64,000 nucleotides of DNA from Chamaea fasciata (taxonomy: Eukaryota > Chordata > Aves > Passeriformes > Sylviidae): contig JARCOQ010000003.1 in NCBI GenBank assembly GCA_029207755.1, positions 85,765,994 through 85,829,993 of the forward strand. The letters are read 5' to 3'. Shown here piece by piece: positions 53,333-64,000 of this stretch. The notes beneath the pieces are model-generated. The model was not told the DNA's origin. It did no database searches and saw only the letters and a program-made list of their open reading frames with translations. How positions within the stretch are numbered: position 1 is the first letter of the stretch; each line of letters begins with the position of its first letter. The position numbers and the translations under genes are program-made.

Positions 53333-56300
53333 ACTGTCTGAAAAAAAATCAGGAAAAGGCTTGCCTTTTTTATATAGCATATCCAGCTTCCTGCAAAATG
53401 ATTTGTACAATAATCTGCATTTTAAAATACAGAAAATAGAGAAACATCTTCCTATATTGCTATACAGATTTCCTAAATAGGCAGTTTTCTTCCTCTCCAC
53501 CCTAAGCAAATAAACAAATTGAAGTAGCATACTCATTGTCCATGGGAACATCTTTATACTGGAAAACTACTGGACAATATATAATTGCTGCTGAAGCTTA
53601 CAAATTTAGTTACTGAGATATTTAATATTCTAATTTACATGAAATCTTGTCATGTAAGAAAAGGCTCTGACAATTTGTAGAGCAGAGAAATTTATGAATA
53701 AACTGATAGTCCCAGTAATAAACAGCCACTAGAATCTGATCCATATGTACCAAAACACAAGACAAGTCTGCATGTTCCATACAGCTTTTTTCTTTTTTTT
53801 TGCAAACAAGAAGGGTATTGGATCTGTAAAATGCAAATATTTTTGTTTTACCTAGTAATAACATAAAAAAAATGGCACATTAAATTCTTATTCAAGTCTA
53901 CAGTTTGCTCTCTCTATATTTTAGACAATTTTCTTGAATATGTATCTCTTGCCTAGGTAAAGTTACTACCTGTAGTACCTATTCTCAGAGAGATCAGGAC
54001 TCTGAGTCAGAGAAAAGGAATGCCCCACATGACTCACTGCTTTGATTAATTTTTTTTCAGCTAGTGGTCTCCACTTACTGAGATACACTCAAATTAGCCT
54101 AAAAAGCTTCTTCCCCTTAAGAAAATGTTTAAATTCTTTACAAACCATTATACCACAACTTGTACTGGTTTTCTTCCTGTTCAGCTGTATGACAGAGTAT
54201 ATTTTAAGTATAGCAGGCAATCAAAGTTTGAGGTCCAATCCATCCCCATATTTATGGGATTTTCAGATCTTTAGTGAAAAGTTAGCTCCATCAAGTTGAC
54301 CTATTGAGTCAAACTGTCAGTATGATTCTTCAAAGGAAGGAGAAAGAAAGAATAGCTTAAAGCAAGAGATTTCTATTCTGTGGGATCTCATTAAATCAGC
54401 TTTTTCTATCAAGGGTGTCAGGTATTACTGTAGTGCAGACCACTGCAGCTATTAAAACTTCCCTTAACTGCTGAATTGCAGGGTAATTTAAAAGTAAACC
54501 AATATGGGCTGAATGGAATTGTAACCTAGACACTCCATTTAAAATTATTACTTGAACAAATGCTCATTCAGGCAAGAACTGTTTTTCTCATCACTTTTAA
54601 TTCAGAAGAAACGGAATTATTTATTAATTTCACATGAAACTATAACAATTGTAATTTTTTTTTCAATCCAAAAATTTGCGTATCTTAATATGTCAATGTC
54701 AACTTTATGGGCCAAGTCTTACATTCTTCCTATTGAAACGTTCCCTGAAAAAATTAGGTGGTATCTAACTTAGCTGGTATTTCAGCTGTATTTTATATTG
54801 TTTGAGTTTGGAGTTGCAAAATGAGATATTATGTTTACCTCATTCAATGGTCTAAATCTAGGCAATCAGAGAACAAACCCAAAAATATTACAACTGTTGA
54901 TTTTATTCAGGTGCTATTCGCCAATCTCCACTGATAAGCCCATCCCACTGAAGTGAGGGGCAAGATAACTCAAGCATACAAATAATCAGCAGGAGGTTTT
55001 CCAGCCTTCTGAAGCCAAATCTGTCTGATCCAAGCCTGACTTACGGATCTAGTTGCTCTGGGGTTTGTCTATAATTGTGGATTAAGCAGACACCTTCAAC
55101 TTTTCTTAAGTACCTAACACAAACCCATGGTAAACCACAACCTGGCTGCATCTTAATCTAGTGGTGAGAGTAATCACCAAGGGGGCACACAATGTTCCTG
55201 TCTTCTGTCCTTGGGAAGGTTATACATTTTGCAACAATAAATACTTAACAAAACAAGGCCTGGGAGAGGCATTTTCTCAGTGAATGAATGTATCAATCAA
55301 GTCTAGGGATACATACAACTCTGAAAACGGGCCAGATAAGCTGATATCTTGGATTTTGAAGTTGTCAGCAGTTTTTAGGTAGATTGCAAGTCAGCTAATG
55401 TTAATACAAGCTGCAGGACAAGACTGGAATTCAAGATCATACATTCACATTAATATCACAGATTTTTTCTTTAAATACAAAAACAAATATTCCATCTTCT
55501 CTGTTACAGACAATGACAAAAACTACAAGCTGCCCAAAGGGAACCTGATGGAATAATTGAGATAAGGATAATAGAAAGAATTAGAGGGAAATATTGTATC
55601 ATTAGCTGATTAGAAAGTCAGAAGAACAGGGGGAAAGTGTTTAGATTTCAGGTCATGGAGAAGGAGATTAGTAAAGGGAGTAATTGCTGACCTTCATTCA
55701 TAAGTAGTGTCCCTTTTTTGAGGAGGAAAACTCCATACAGGCATCAGTACTTGTAACCATAAAAAAAGGAAACTAATACTGCTATTTTCTGCACCTGATG
55801 GTCAGCATATACCAATAAAGCATGAAAGACTTAGTGAGAGTATCTATTGAGGATCTAATTAATACCTGTATGGTAGTGAAAAGCTGAGTTTTTGATCAAT
55901 GACCCCAGTGGAATACAATTTAGGAAAGCATAACAAAGAACTTAGCCTATCACTGCAAAAAGACTTAATTTTAGTTATTTATAAACTTTTTTTTTTTTAA
56001 GAGAAAAATTTAAATTTTAATCCCATGGTATAAGAAAATAATACTACTAAGGGCAACTATGTAAACAAGTAATTTTGTATCTGAGCTAATTAAAAACATG
56101 GCATACAATCAACCCACAATTACAAATCTGGTTAATGATGCATGGTAAGAGCACGATTTTTTCCATGTGATTTAAGAAGCAGCTTATCTAGTTGACATGA
56201 TAAGGCTTACACTGACATGAATCCATATTCATTACTTTCATTATTCAGGATAAGGCCATGGCAACAAAAGTAAGTCTTGAGCCTGACTGTATAATTCAGT

Positions 56301-56839
56301 AGGAGAAAGGAAATCTGTGCTTTGAACTTGATACTTGTTGGGTTTAATGCTGTCCATAGCAATGATTTCTCTTTAATTTGCCTGGAAAGAGGCTAAACAC
56401 AATTGAAAAAAGGTGCCAAAAGTCAGCAGAGGAGTGGCCACTGCTATGTAAAGAACTGGGGCTACTTTGGACTCTTAGAGAGAATCTGCAATAATGATTA
56501 AATAAACATTAATGGTACCATCTGAAAAACCACATCTCCATGATTATCCATATTGTCATGATTATCCATTCTGTCCTACTGGCAGCACCAAGCCTGGTAC
56601 TGTTTTGGTTCAAGCCAAAGAACAGTCTGTCTAGAGTGAACAAGCATTCTCATTGCATAGTGTTGATGCATCCAGCATGTTTTGCAGAGGAAGAGATTTA
56701 CACGAACATGGGCAGTGCCCTACCAGTCAGCCTTGGGGTCAGAGAATGGCTCCTGCTACACCTGATGGTATGGAAACAGACCTAGGAAGGAACTGTCCCC
56801 CAAAGTTGGTGAAACAAGAGCTCCAAAAAGTGTTACGAT

Positions 56840-56915
56840 GATGAACAAGGAGGCAGTGTGATGCATGGTTAGTAGAGTGTCCTCTGCATCTGCTGACCTT
56901 GGTAACTTCAGTCTT
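56840..56915 (+). mobile_element. Possible MIR-like SINE remnant
   Basis: The text 'ggaggcagtgtgatgcatggttagtagagtgtcctctgcatctgctgacctt' loosely follows the head of a tRNA-derived SINE such as MIR ('cagtggttagagc...'). No internal promoter boxes are intact. Weak. Confidence 0.15.
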
Positions 56916-58639
56916 CAGACACAGCAAAGCCCGATACACCATCTCACACTTCAGCAGTTATCTTTAAGTTGCACAAAGTGCCAAATTCATATTTATGCGA
57001 CATAAAGGAAAAGGCATTTGCCTCCGTCCATCATGCAATAAAAATAGCACAGGAACCTCAGATCGCCACAGAAGTCTAATGAAAAACTGTAACTCCCCTA
57101 GCCTGTGTTTCAGGATAATTTTGCACAGCCGTGATCTGTTTGCTGTCCGTGATCACATCACAGTTGAGCTGAACACACTGTGGTGGAATAGCAGCTTTGC
57201 TTCTTCCACTGGACACTGAGCATCCATTTAAATTGAAATTAGTATCAAGAGGAAATTCTGAGTCAGAAGATAACATTAAAATAAAAACAATTAAGAAATC
57301 AAAGCAATCATCCCTTTTTGCAGCTTTTTACATATTTAGTTTTTCTAGTTTTCTTAAAGCATTTTAAATTGTTCAACTTCTTGTTTCAATTATAATTTAC
57401 TTACTTATCTTCTATTTTTAGCTCTCAACTTCTTTTAAATTTGGAGGGGATTTACAAAAGTACTGTTACAAACAATCCAACATATAAATATGTTGTTATT
57501 TGTGTGAGCTTGTCAAAGTATAAACAATCACATAGTATTTTTAATTTGGGGTATTTGTAGTTAAGCTAAAACCCTGAGTAGTTATTGCTCCAAAGTTGTT
57601 TCTGTAAATCGATCACATAACTGAATGCGAGGAAAAATCCAATGAAGCAATGGATTTTTAACATCAGAGGCTCAGATGGATTGATTTCCCTACTGTTTAA
57701 GCATTTCCAAGAGTAAACATCTGAACTTATGCTCTGGACTAATTATCTTCTCTAGCATCTTGATTCGATTTGGACTGACAGTAATTTGAAAAACATTCCT
57801 TATTCCCTTATCTTTTATATTGGACATTTATTTTTCTCTTTAATTGGTTTCAAAAAAAAGGTTCTATGACATAGTTCAAATATTAATATCAATGTCTTTA
57901 AACTGTTCTTTATTTTAAGATACTTTTGTTTACACTAAATTTACTTCATTCTTTAAACATCCTAACAGAAAGTATTATCTGTAACACCAGCCTTTACACT
58001 TCTGTTGGGCCAGCTGATGGGAACCATCAGTAATGTAGTCATGACACATCAAGTGAACCAAGTCACACCTAAAGAACTCTGAATGAGATAGCAACCCATT
58101 TTATGATGTCACTTGGCTTGTTAGTCATGCTTTAATCACTATATTTATGTGTTCATGAATGAGAAAAGTTATATCTTCTTCTTCTTTTTAATATGTATCA
58201 TCCAATAATAACAATGTATCGAGCATTTTAGTAGGCTAAAATTATTCTTCCTGAATAATACAGTGAGAGAATTTAGCAGATTCTTGCTGAAACACATTTA
58301 GGAATCCAAAATGAAGTATATAAAAAAGGAAGACCCATTTCAGAAACCAGGAACATGGAAACAGGAAGAAGAAACTATTCTTTGTAGCTAACAGAAAGAA
58401 TATTCACAGAACAATGACCCTGCACAGGCACAATACAAATCTGAGTATTTCATTGACCCAAACCACATGAGTAAGTTTCAACATCCTTTGGCTCCATCAC
58501 TAAGGACAGGATTTGTACTACTCAAGTTTAAATGGCCACACTGTAGATAGCTGTATCTCAGCTCTCCAACCTGGACCTTCTTTACAACCAAGGAAGAGAA
58601 TCAGGCTGTTCTAAAGTGCAATTCATCTTAAATACTGAA

Positions 58640-58720
58640 TTAATGGCACTTTAAAATTAAAGGTTGGACAGATGACTTTTTATGTCCTTTCCAACCTGGG
58701 TTATTCTATGGTTCTATAAA
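58640..58720 (+). mobile_element. CR1 LINE 3' tip
   Basis: It contains 'aaggttggacagatgact', 'tgtcctttccaacctgggttattctatggttctata', matching the standard CR1 terminal block and its ATTCTATG-type repeats. Confidence 0.85.
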
Positions 58721-59147
58721 TGTACTTTTCTTCTGTAAGACATGGACAAAAAACAGGGTTCAGAAGATCAAGTCAGATCTTTGAACTGAAGAGCTGATTC
58801 TCATTCTGCATCCCTAAATTCTATATAATAGAAAAATTCTTTTGCTTGCTTTCTTTCATATATTCTTTCCAATACTTAAAAGTAGGCCTGCTATAGAATT
58901 AATATGTCCAAACACCCATCACAATTTTTGGAAATTGTAATGACAAGCAGTTGCTATGCTTTGATGAAAATCACTGTTTACTAAAAATCTAGACCCTTTA
59001 TCATTAAGAGCTTTCTGAGGAGAGAGGCTGCAGTGTTTTGTTTGGAGCTTTTTGTTTATTTTGTAGTTTGTTGTTTTGGTTTTTTTAAACAACTTAGAAA
59101 TCCCTTTACATCTTTGGTACATTTCTGTATTTTCTATGTTTACATGA

Positions 59148-59694
59148 AGATAGATAAAACACGCAGCCTAAAATTAACCACACATCTGCTTTTTCACTCT
59201 CCCTCAACCCCACTGCAGAGGGACAGGAGAGAAATCAGAAGACCAAAAGTAAGAAAATTCAATCGTCAAGATAGTTTAACAGATGAAGAAATAAAAATGA
59301 AAAAAAAAACGAAAGAAAACAAAGGATGTGATGCACAGACAACTATTCACCATCACCCACAAATAGACTGATTACAAGACACCCTCTGAGCAATGGTTAT
59401 CCTCCTAAAAAAACCCCTCCCTTCAGTTTTTATTGATGAGTGTAAAATGGAATATCCCACTAGCTAGTTCAGGTCATTTCTCCTGGCTGTTCCCCCTCCA
59501 AACTTTCTGAGCACCCCCAGCCAACTCACTGAGGATACAGAGTGGGAAAAGAAATTTTCTTGATGCTGGGTAAGCACGACTCAGCGACAGCCAGAACACT
59601 GGTGTGCTACCAATGCTGTTTTAGTCACAAATCCAAATTACAGCAATATTGGCCTCCTATGAGGAAAATTAACTCTGTCCCAGCCAGACCCAGT
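59148..59694 (-). mobile_element. Old solo LTR, avian ERVL-like
   Basis: Read on the plus strand, it has the same block order as the LTR at 37252-37835 and related avian LTRs: 'cacatctgctttttcactctccc', 'gagagaaatcagaag', 'gatagtttaacagatgaag', 'atggaatatccca', 'tttctcctggctgttccccctcc', 'gcacccccagcc', 'gtcacaaatccaaa', then 'aactctgtcccagccagaccca'. The termini are eroded and no target duplication is visible. The 112-codon plus-strand frame at 59033-59371 overlaps it and is an artefact. Confidence 0.8.
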
Positions 59695-60482
59695 GAATCT
59701 ACAAGGTTATAATCATTACCAATGCGACAATTACTCACCTACCTACTCATGCCTGTAATTTATTCACAGCAAACACGTGTATTTGCATGAAATTAAGTTT
59801 AAAGGTGTCAGTAATTTAGAGGAAAAAAATATTATGTTGAAATCCCAATACCAGCCATTATGAAGCAGAATAATGATTACCCTTACAGAAATCTAAACAT
59901 ATCAATATACAGAAATGCATCTGAAAGACTGAAATAATTTTAATCCTTAGTCATAGTATTGTGCAGAAAATAAAAGACAGTATCTGAGAAAATTTCATAT
60001 TTGTATTCAGATTAAATTGCATGTATTAAAAAAATAGCCTTCCATAATCCTTGTTCCTTTGTGATTGAAAGAAAAAAAAAATCTTTCATTTATTTGAAAG
60101 ACACCAGGAATACTGTGGATATAGCTATAATAAATACGGACTTACACAATTATGAAATATTTTTCTTCTTTGAGAGTATGGGGAAGGAAAGAGAAAAACT
60201 AATCTTTTGGGGAAAGGGACATTTTAAAGATTTTACAGTTCATACCTATCTGACCTTCAACTGAAGGGTTACACAGAAAAAAAAAATCACCACCCTATAT
60301 AATTACTCAGAGCTCTTAGTGGAGGGTAACATCTTAATGATTTTCTTGTGAATGAGTCCCAGCCAACCACTTGACATGACCATGGAAAAGCAACAAAACT
60401 GCCTCTGTATGATGACACTTCTTCCCCTTCGTTCTTTTATTTCCGCTGAAAAGATTCTTAACAACAAAGATATCGCAAAATT
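59695..60482. other. Unique sequence between LTR and CR1
   Basis: AT-rich with short A runs. Nothing further was recognised. Confidence 0.5.
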
Positions 60483-60620
60483 ATGGAATCATAGAATAGT
60501 TTGGGATGGAAGAGATCTTCAAGAGTCAACTAGACCCCTCTAGACAAGGACATCTTCAGCTAGATCAGGCTTCTGAGCCCCATCTAGGATAACCTTGAAT
60601 GTTTCCAGGGAACATGTTTG
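60483..60620 (-). mobile_element. CR1 LINE 3' end, minus strand
   Basis: On the plus strand it starts 'ggaatcatagaatagtttgggatgg' and continues 'aagagatcttcaagagtcaactagacccctc', 'aaggacatcttcagctagatcagg' and 'accttgaatgtttccaggga'. This is the reversed CR1 3' end including its terminal repeats. Confidence 0.93.
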
Positions 60621-61805
60621 GTGAAATACAAATAATGCAGTTACAAATTTATATGCATCATAGTTCAATATTATGTACTCTGTATTATTTTTATTTATTC
60701 TCATAATCCAGATTCTTGAGAATTCAAATCAAACATCATCACTTCTAAACACTATCAGATCTTTTCTTTTGACAGCCACACCTAGCCTTGTCACACTTAT
60801 TTTTGAGGCATCTCTGATATCTTTATTGCAACTCTTGTATTCCTGAAACCCCATGTGCTTGTCAGCGTGGACTGACACTGCTGTCAAACTGCTACAAAAT
60901 GACACAAAAAAGCTAAATCAAATAAATGTAACTCTGTCTATTCAGGTGTGCCTCTCAACCAGATAAAAGCAATCTTATCCATTAAATTGTATTGATAAAA
61001 CAGAGTAAGACATTTTGTTTTTTCTTGTTACTTCAGATGACTGTACTTGACAATTACTTGTGCTGTGGTAAAAGGCCTAGACTGGCTCATACAAGGCCAG
61101 AGGATTCAAGAGCCTTTCAAAATCAGATGTGCCTTTTCTGTGCCCCCAAGTCACAAAGAGGTGGAAAGCTGATCTGGCATTGACCTGCTTCTGGACCAAT
61201 GTACAGCCTTTTATATAGAATTCCATTCAATTTCTTTACCCTACTCTGAGATGATACAACAATTTTTTCATGCTTAAAATTTCTTCTAGCTCAAGGTTAG
61301 GGTGTCACACTTGAGTGGCAATGGATCAGGGGTAGCTGAATTAGTCTACCTTGAAAATGCCTCAAATGATGAAGAACAGATTTTGTCATAACCAGCTGAC
61401 TTTTCTAATCTTCATTTTAAGAAAATAAAAATGCCAGTAACTAATTTTTTCTTTCCTAGTTTAAGCCATTAAGACTCTAATTCCTACTTCAAAAATATTT
61501 CCTGTGTTCATCCATTCCATCTCTAATAAATTAAAGCTATACATACTGAAATTAATAACTAGGTATCTAGAAAAAGATGTTTGCTAGAAAGTTAGATGGA
61601 GAATGCTGTCAGCCTGGACAACAGGAAGACGAAATGGAATGTGTCTCCTATCATCCATAACAGAAGCAGCCTGTAAATAAAATGAAAGAAATTCCTTCCA
61701 TGCATCATTTGTTTAACTTAGATTAGTGTACAAACATAAGTGAAATTAGACAATTAATGACAGATCTTTACTCTGAGGCATTTGTCTTCACAGTGTGTTT
61801 ATACT

Positions 61806-61830
61806 CAAACAAACAAACAAACAAACAACA
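61806..61830. repeat. (CAAA)n microsatellite
   Basis: Five to six CAAA units. Confidence 0.9.
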
Positions 61831-63529
61831 AAAGGTACAGTGCAGCTGTTGACAGTGAGGCAAAAGAAAAATAAGGCCAGTAAACGCAAGCCTTTATTCT
61901 TCCATACTGAAATGTTTGCTCAAAGTAAAGCCAGAATTTTTCCTTTTAAAATAGCGAAGTATGGCCACTTTACTGTGCACATCTTAAGCTTAATTTCATT
62001 TTAGTCTTGAAAGGGGTCTTCTAGAATGTCACAGAAGGAGAAGCCCCACTTAATTCTTGCTATTTCTATCTTGCCCAGAAGTGTAATGGACCCTGCATTT
62101 AGGAAAATGCAGTTTTCATGGATTATACTGACACAAGCATTAACATTTTTCATTCCTGTTCCAGCAGCCATATATAAGGTAAAAGCCTTAGATCAATATA
62201 AAAAGGCTTTCCAAATTTCAGAACTTTGGCCCACAGATGGTGCACCACTGAACACTAACCTCTGGCTGGCACACCGCAAACTGTGAGTAAAGGCTGCTCA
62301 ACACAAGGAAAGGAAAATTACCCCAGTGGTAAAGCTGTTGCCATGTGGTGGTACCAATAATGTGATAGTTGGGCAACCTTCAGTAATTTTATTATGTAAA
62401 TCCTTCTGAGGTTGCTGAAGTGATTTTACATCATTACAGTTTTTCTAGCAGGACACAAAAATACATTAAGGAACTTAGTAACTCAGCGTCTCTGATTCCT
62501 GCCTTCCTGTACTGTTATTTTACTGCTCTCTAACTGTAATTGGACAACTACATTTCTGAGAATTGAGCAGTAATAATTATTAAATATTAGGGCAGGGAAA
62601 GCAGGGATAGTGGCATCAGACATATCTAGACAGAGATAGAGTACCTTTTCTAGGACAATTAAGAAAGTTTCTGTTTTCAAATGAAGTTTTTGACTGAGGG
62701 TAGTAGTTCTAAACATATCAGTACATATTCCACAAAACCACATAACTACTACACTGCTTCAGTGGGCCCTCCCAAAAAAACCCCTACTAATTTATGATAT
62801 ACAAAATGCTACTGTATTTCTGCATATAGAGGCCACAGATTCACAGGCCAGCCAGGGAGCTGGTATAATCTGATGCATTCAAATCATGCAAGCAGCTATG
62901 GCCATTAATATTTCAGTATTCCCACATTATGGGGTTCCAGAGCAATCTGTTGAGAGATGACAATGGCTTCAAATCACATTAATACAAAGGTAGCAAAAAT
63001 AACTGGTACTGTCACAATTTACTAATGAATAGTGATGAACAAATAACTGGAAACAGTACGGAGAAAGGAAAGAAATCTAGGCTAGTGGAAAGAAGAAGAT
63101 TATACTTTTTAAAGCATTGCAATGAATTTATCATTACTGACTTCAACTTCAGATTATTGTATTCTGAATGTTGTTTATTATGTCTCTGTTACTAGGGAGC
63201 TTACCCAATTTGAACCTCTGACATTCTCATCTCTGGAAACTGATGGAGAATTTTTGCATTCATTAACCTTAATATGCTTTTATCGGTCTCAGAACTAAAA
63301 ACAAACAAAAAAGCAGCCATATCCTGAACAGTTAGAGGTTCAGCTGCAAAAACAGTCACTGAAACAAGAACCAAAGATGACAGTAGAAATCAGCTGATGA
63401 ACTAGCTAGTGAAAGAAGACTTGAGTAGAAAGGACCGAGACTGGAATAAAGTAATCAATTACCAATGGCCAAGGGGCATTTGATACGTGAAAAGAACAGA
63501 GATTTTGTTTTTTAGCTGTTGTTCCCACT

Positions 63530-63539
63530 CCCCCCCCCC
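63530..63539. repeat. Poly-C run of 10
   Basis: Ten consecutive C, flanked by CCCACT on the left and ATAC on the right. Confidence 0.9.
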
Positions 63540-63609
63540 ATACGTACAGAACATACTTTCTTATATGAATTACAGTTTTCAGCTTAAAGGGAAAAAACCT
63601 GAACTATTT

Positions 63610-63642
63610 CAAAACAAGCAAAAAACAAACAAACAAACAAAC
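63610..63642. repeat. (CAAA)n microsatellite
   Basis: A-rich sequence with a clean run of about four to five CAAA units at its right end. Confidence 0.88.
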
Positions 63643-64000
63643 TCCATAAGAAAAACACTAGGGACAGCAGTTTCGTACTGGATAGCTTTCAAAAGGTAAA
63701 GATGCTTAACAGGAAATAGTATGTATTTCAAACTTTTAAGCAAAAATTTGGTTATTTCTTGCCTCATGGGGTATCCTGAGACATTAAATTCTGAGTAACA
63801 TTTTTGTCACATTTTCTGCAGCCATGAAGCTTCATTTAGAACCCAAAGTAAAACAATTCTGTTCATTTAAAAATCACAACAGGCAAACCTTACTGATTTC
63901 CAAAAAGTTTTAAAAGTATTTAAAATGAAAATTGACATTGTGAATACACAACAGACTTATAAAATGCTTACTGAGCCTCAGAAAGTCTATGAAATGACTC

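Larger units (their letters stand above)
52701..58639. other. Unique sequence, no gene seen
   Basis: Contains the CAA-type microsatellite at 53258-53332 and a T run near 55988-55999. Around 56690-57230 more CpGs are kept than in the neighbours. No exon or retroelement body was recognised. Confidence 0.45.
60621..64000. other. Unique sequence, no gene seen
   Basis: Open frames are at most 86 codons and match nothing I know. The only identified elements are the microsatellites listed separately. Confidence 0.5.

Noticed and set aside
59033..59371. 112-codon plus-strand frame with a Lys-rich end
   Set aside because: It overlaps the old LTR at 59148-59694 on the opposite strand and has no domain.
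1..64000. tRNA, rRNA, CRISPR array, phage or operon
   Set aside because: No tRNA B-box with a cloverleaf, no rRNA text, no regularly spaced repeats with unique spacers, and no dense coding were seen. The genome type is vertebrate.

Overview
The window looks like nuclear DNA from a bird, most likely a gene-poor intergenic or long-intron region. It is AT-rich and contains many 3' ends of CR1 LINEs, the dominant avian retrotransposon, several ending in the typical 'ATTCTATGATTCT' type tail. It also holds avian ERV long terminal repeats and many A-rich, AC-rich and GT-rich simple repeats. The LTR families suggest a passerine or another neoavian bird, but this was judged from remembered consensus patterns, not a database search. 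I see no bacterial gene organisation, no operons and no CRISPR array. No open reading frame reads as a recognisable vertebrate protein or exon.

Layout. From 1 to 13 kb the sequence is mostly unique, with A-rich microsatellites. It holds a diverged pair of about 220 bp direct repeats (6976-7195 and 8171-8390) and a pure 24-copy AAAAAT array (8999-9142). An ERVL-like LTR lies at 13366-13913, flanked by near-identical 35 bp segments. A CR1 tail at 15545-15736 is followed by the longest open frame (158 codons). A striking 163-base tract without A lies at 18673-18835, followed by a long minus-strand CR1 (19630-20125). At 25017-25828 is a well preserved solo LTR with TG...CA ends and a matching 5 bp target duplication. 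CR1 fragments lie at 27728-28035 and 28590-29310. The 29.3-37.2 kb stretch is nearly repeat-free. A full-length ERVL-like LTR lies at 37252-37835 and a good CR1 3' end at 39560-39892. The 40-58 kb stretch is mostly unique, with small CR1 pieces and an L3-like LINE tail. An old LTR lies at 59148-59694, followed by a minus-strand CR1 tail at 60483-60620.

All four LTRs run on the minus strand, and none has a recognisable internal (gag/pol/env) region, so they are best read as solo LTRs. CR1 copies occur in both orientations and are all 5'-truncated, as usual for this family. The unusual features are local structure rather than a gene system: the duplicated 220 bp block, the A-free GT tract, the direct repeats flanking the first LTR, and one weak coding-like stretch on the minus strand near 52 kb. 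I found no convincing new biological system here.
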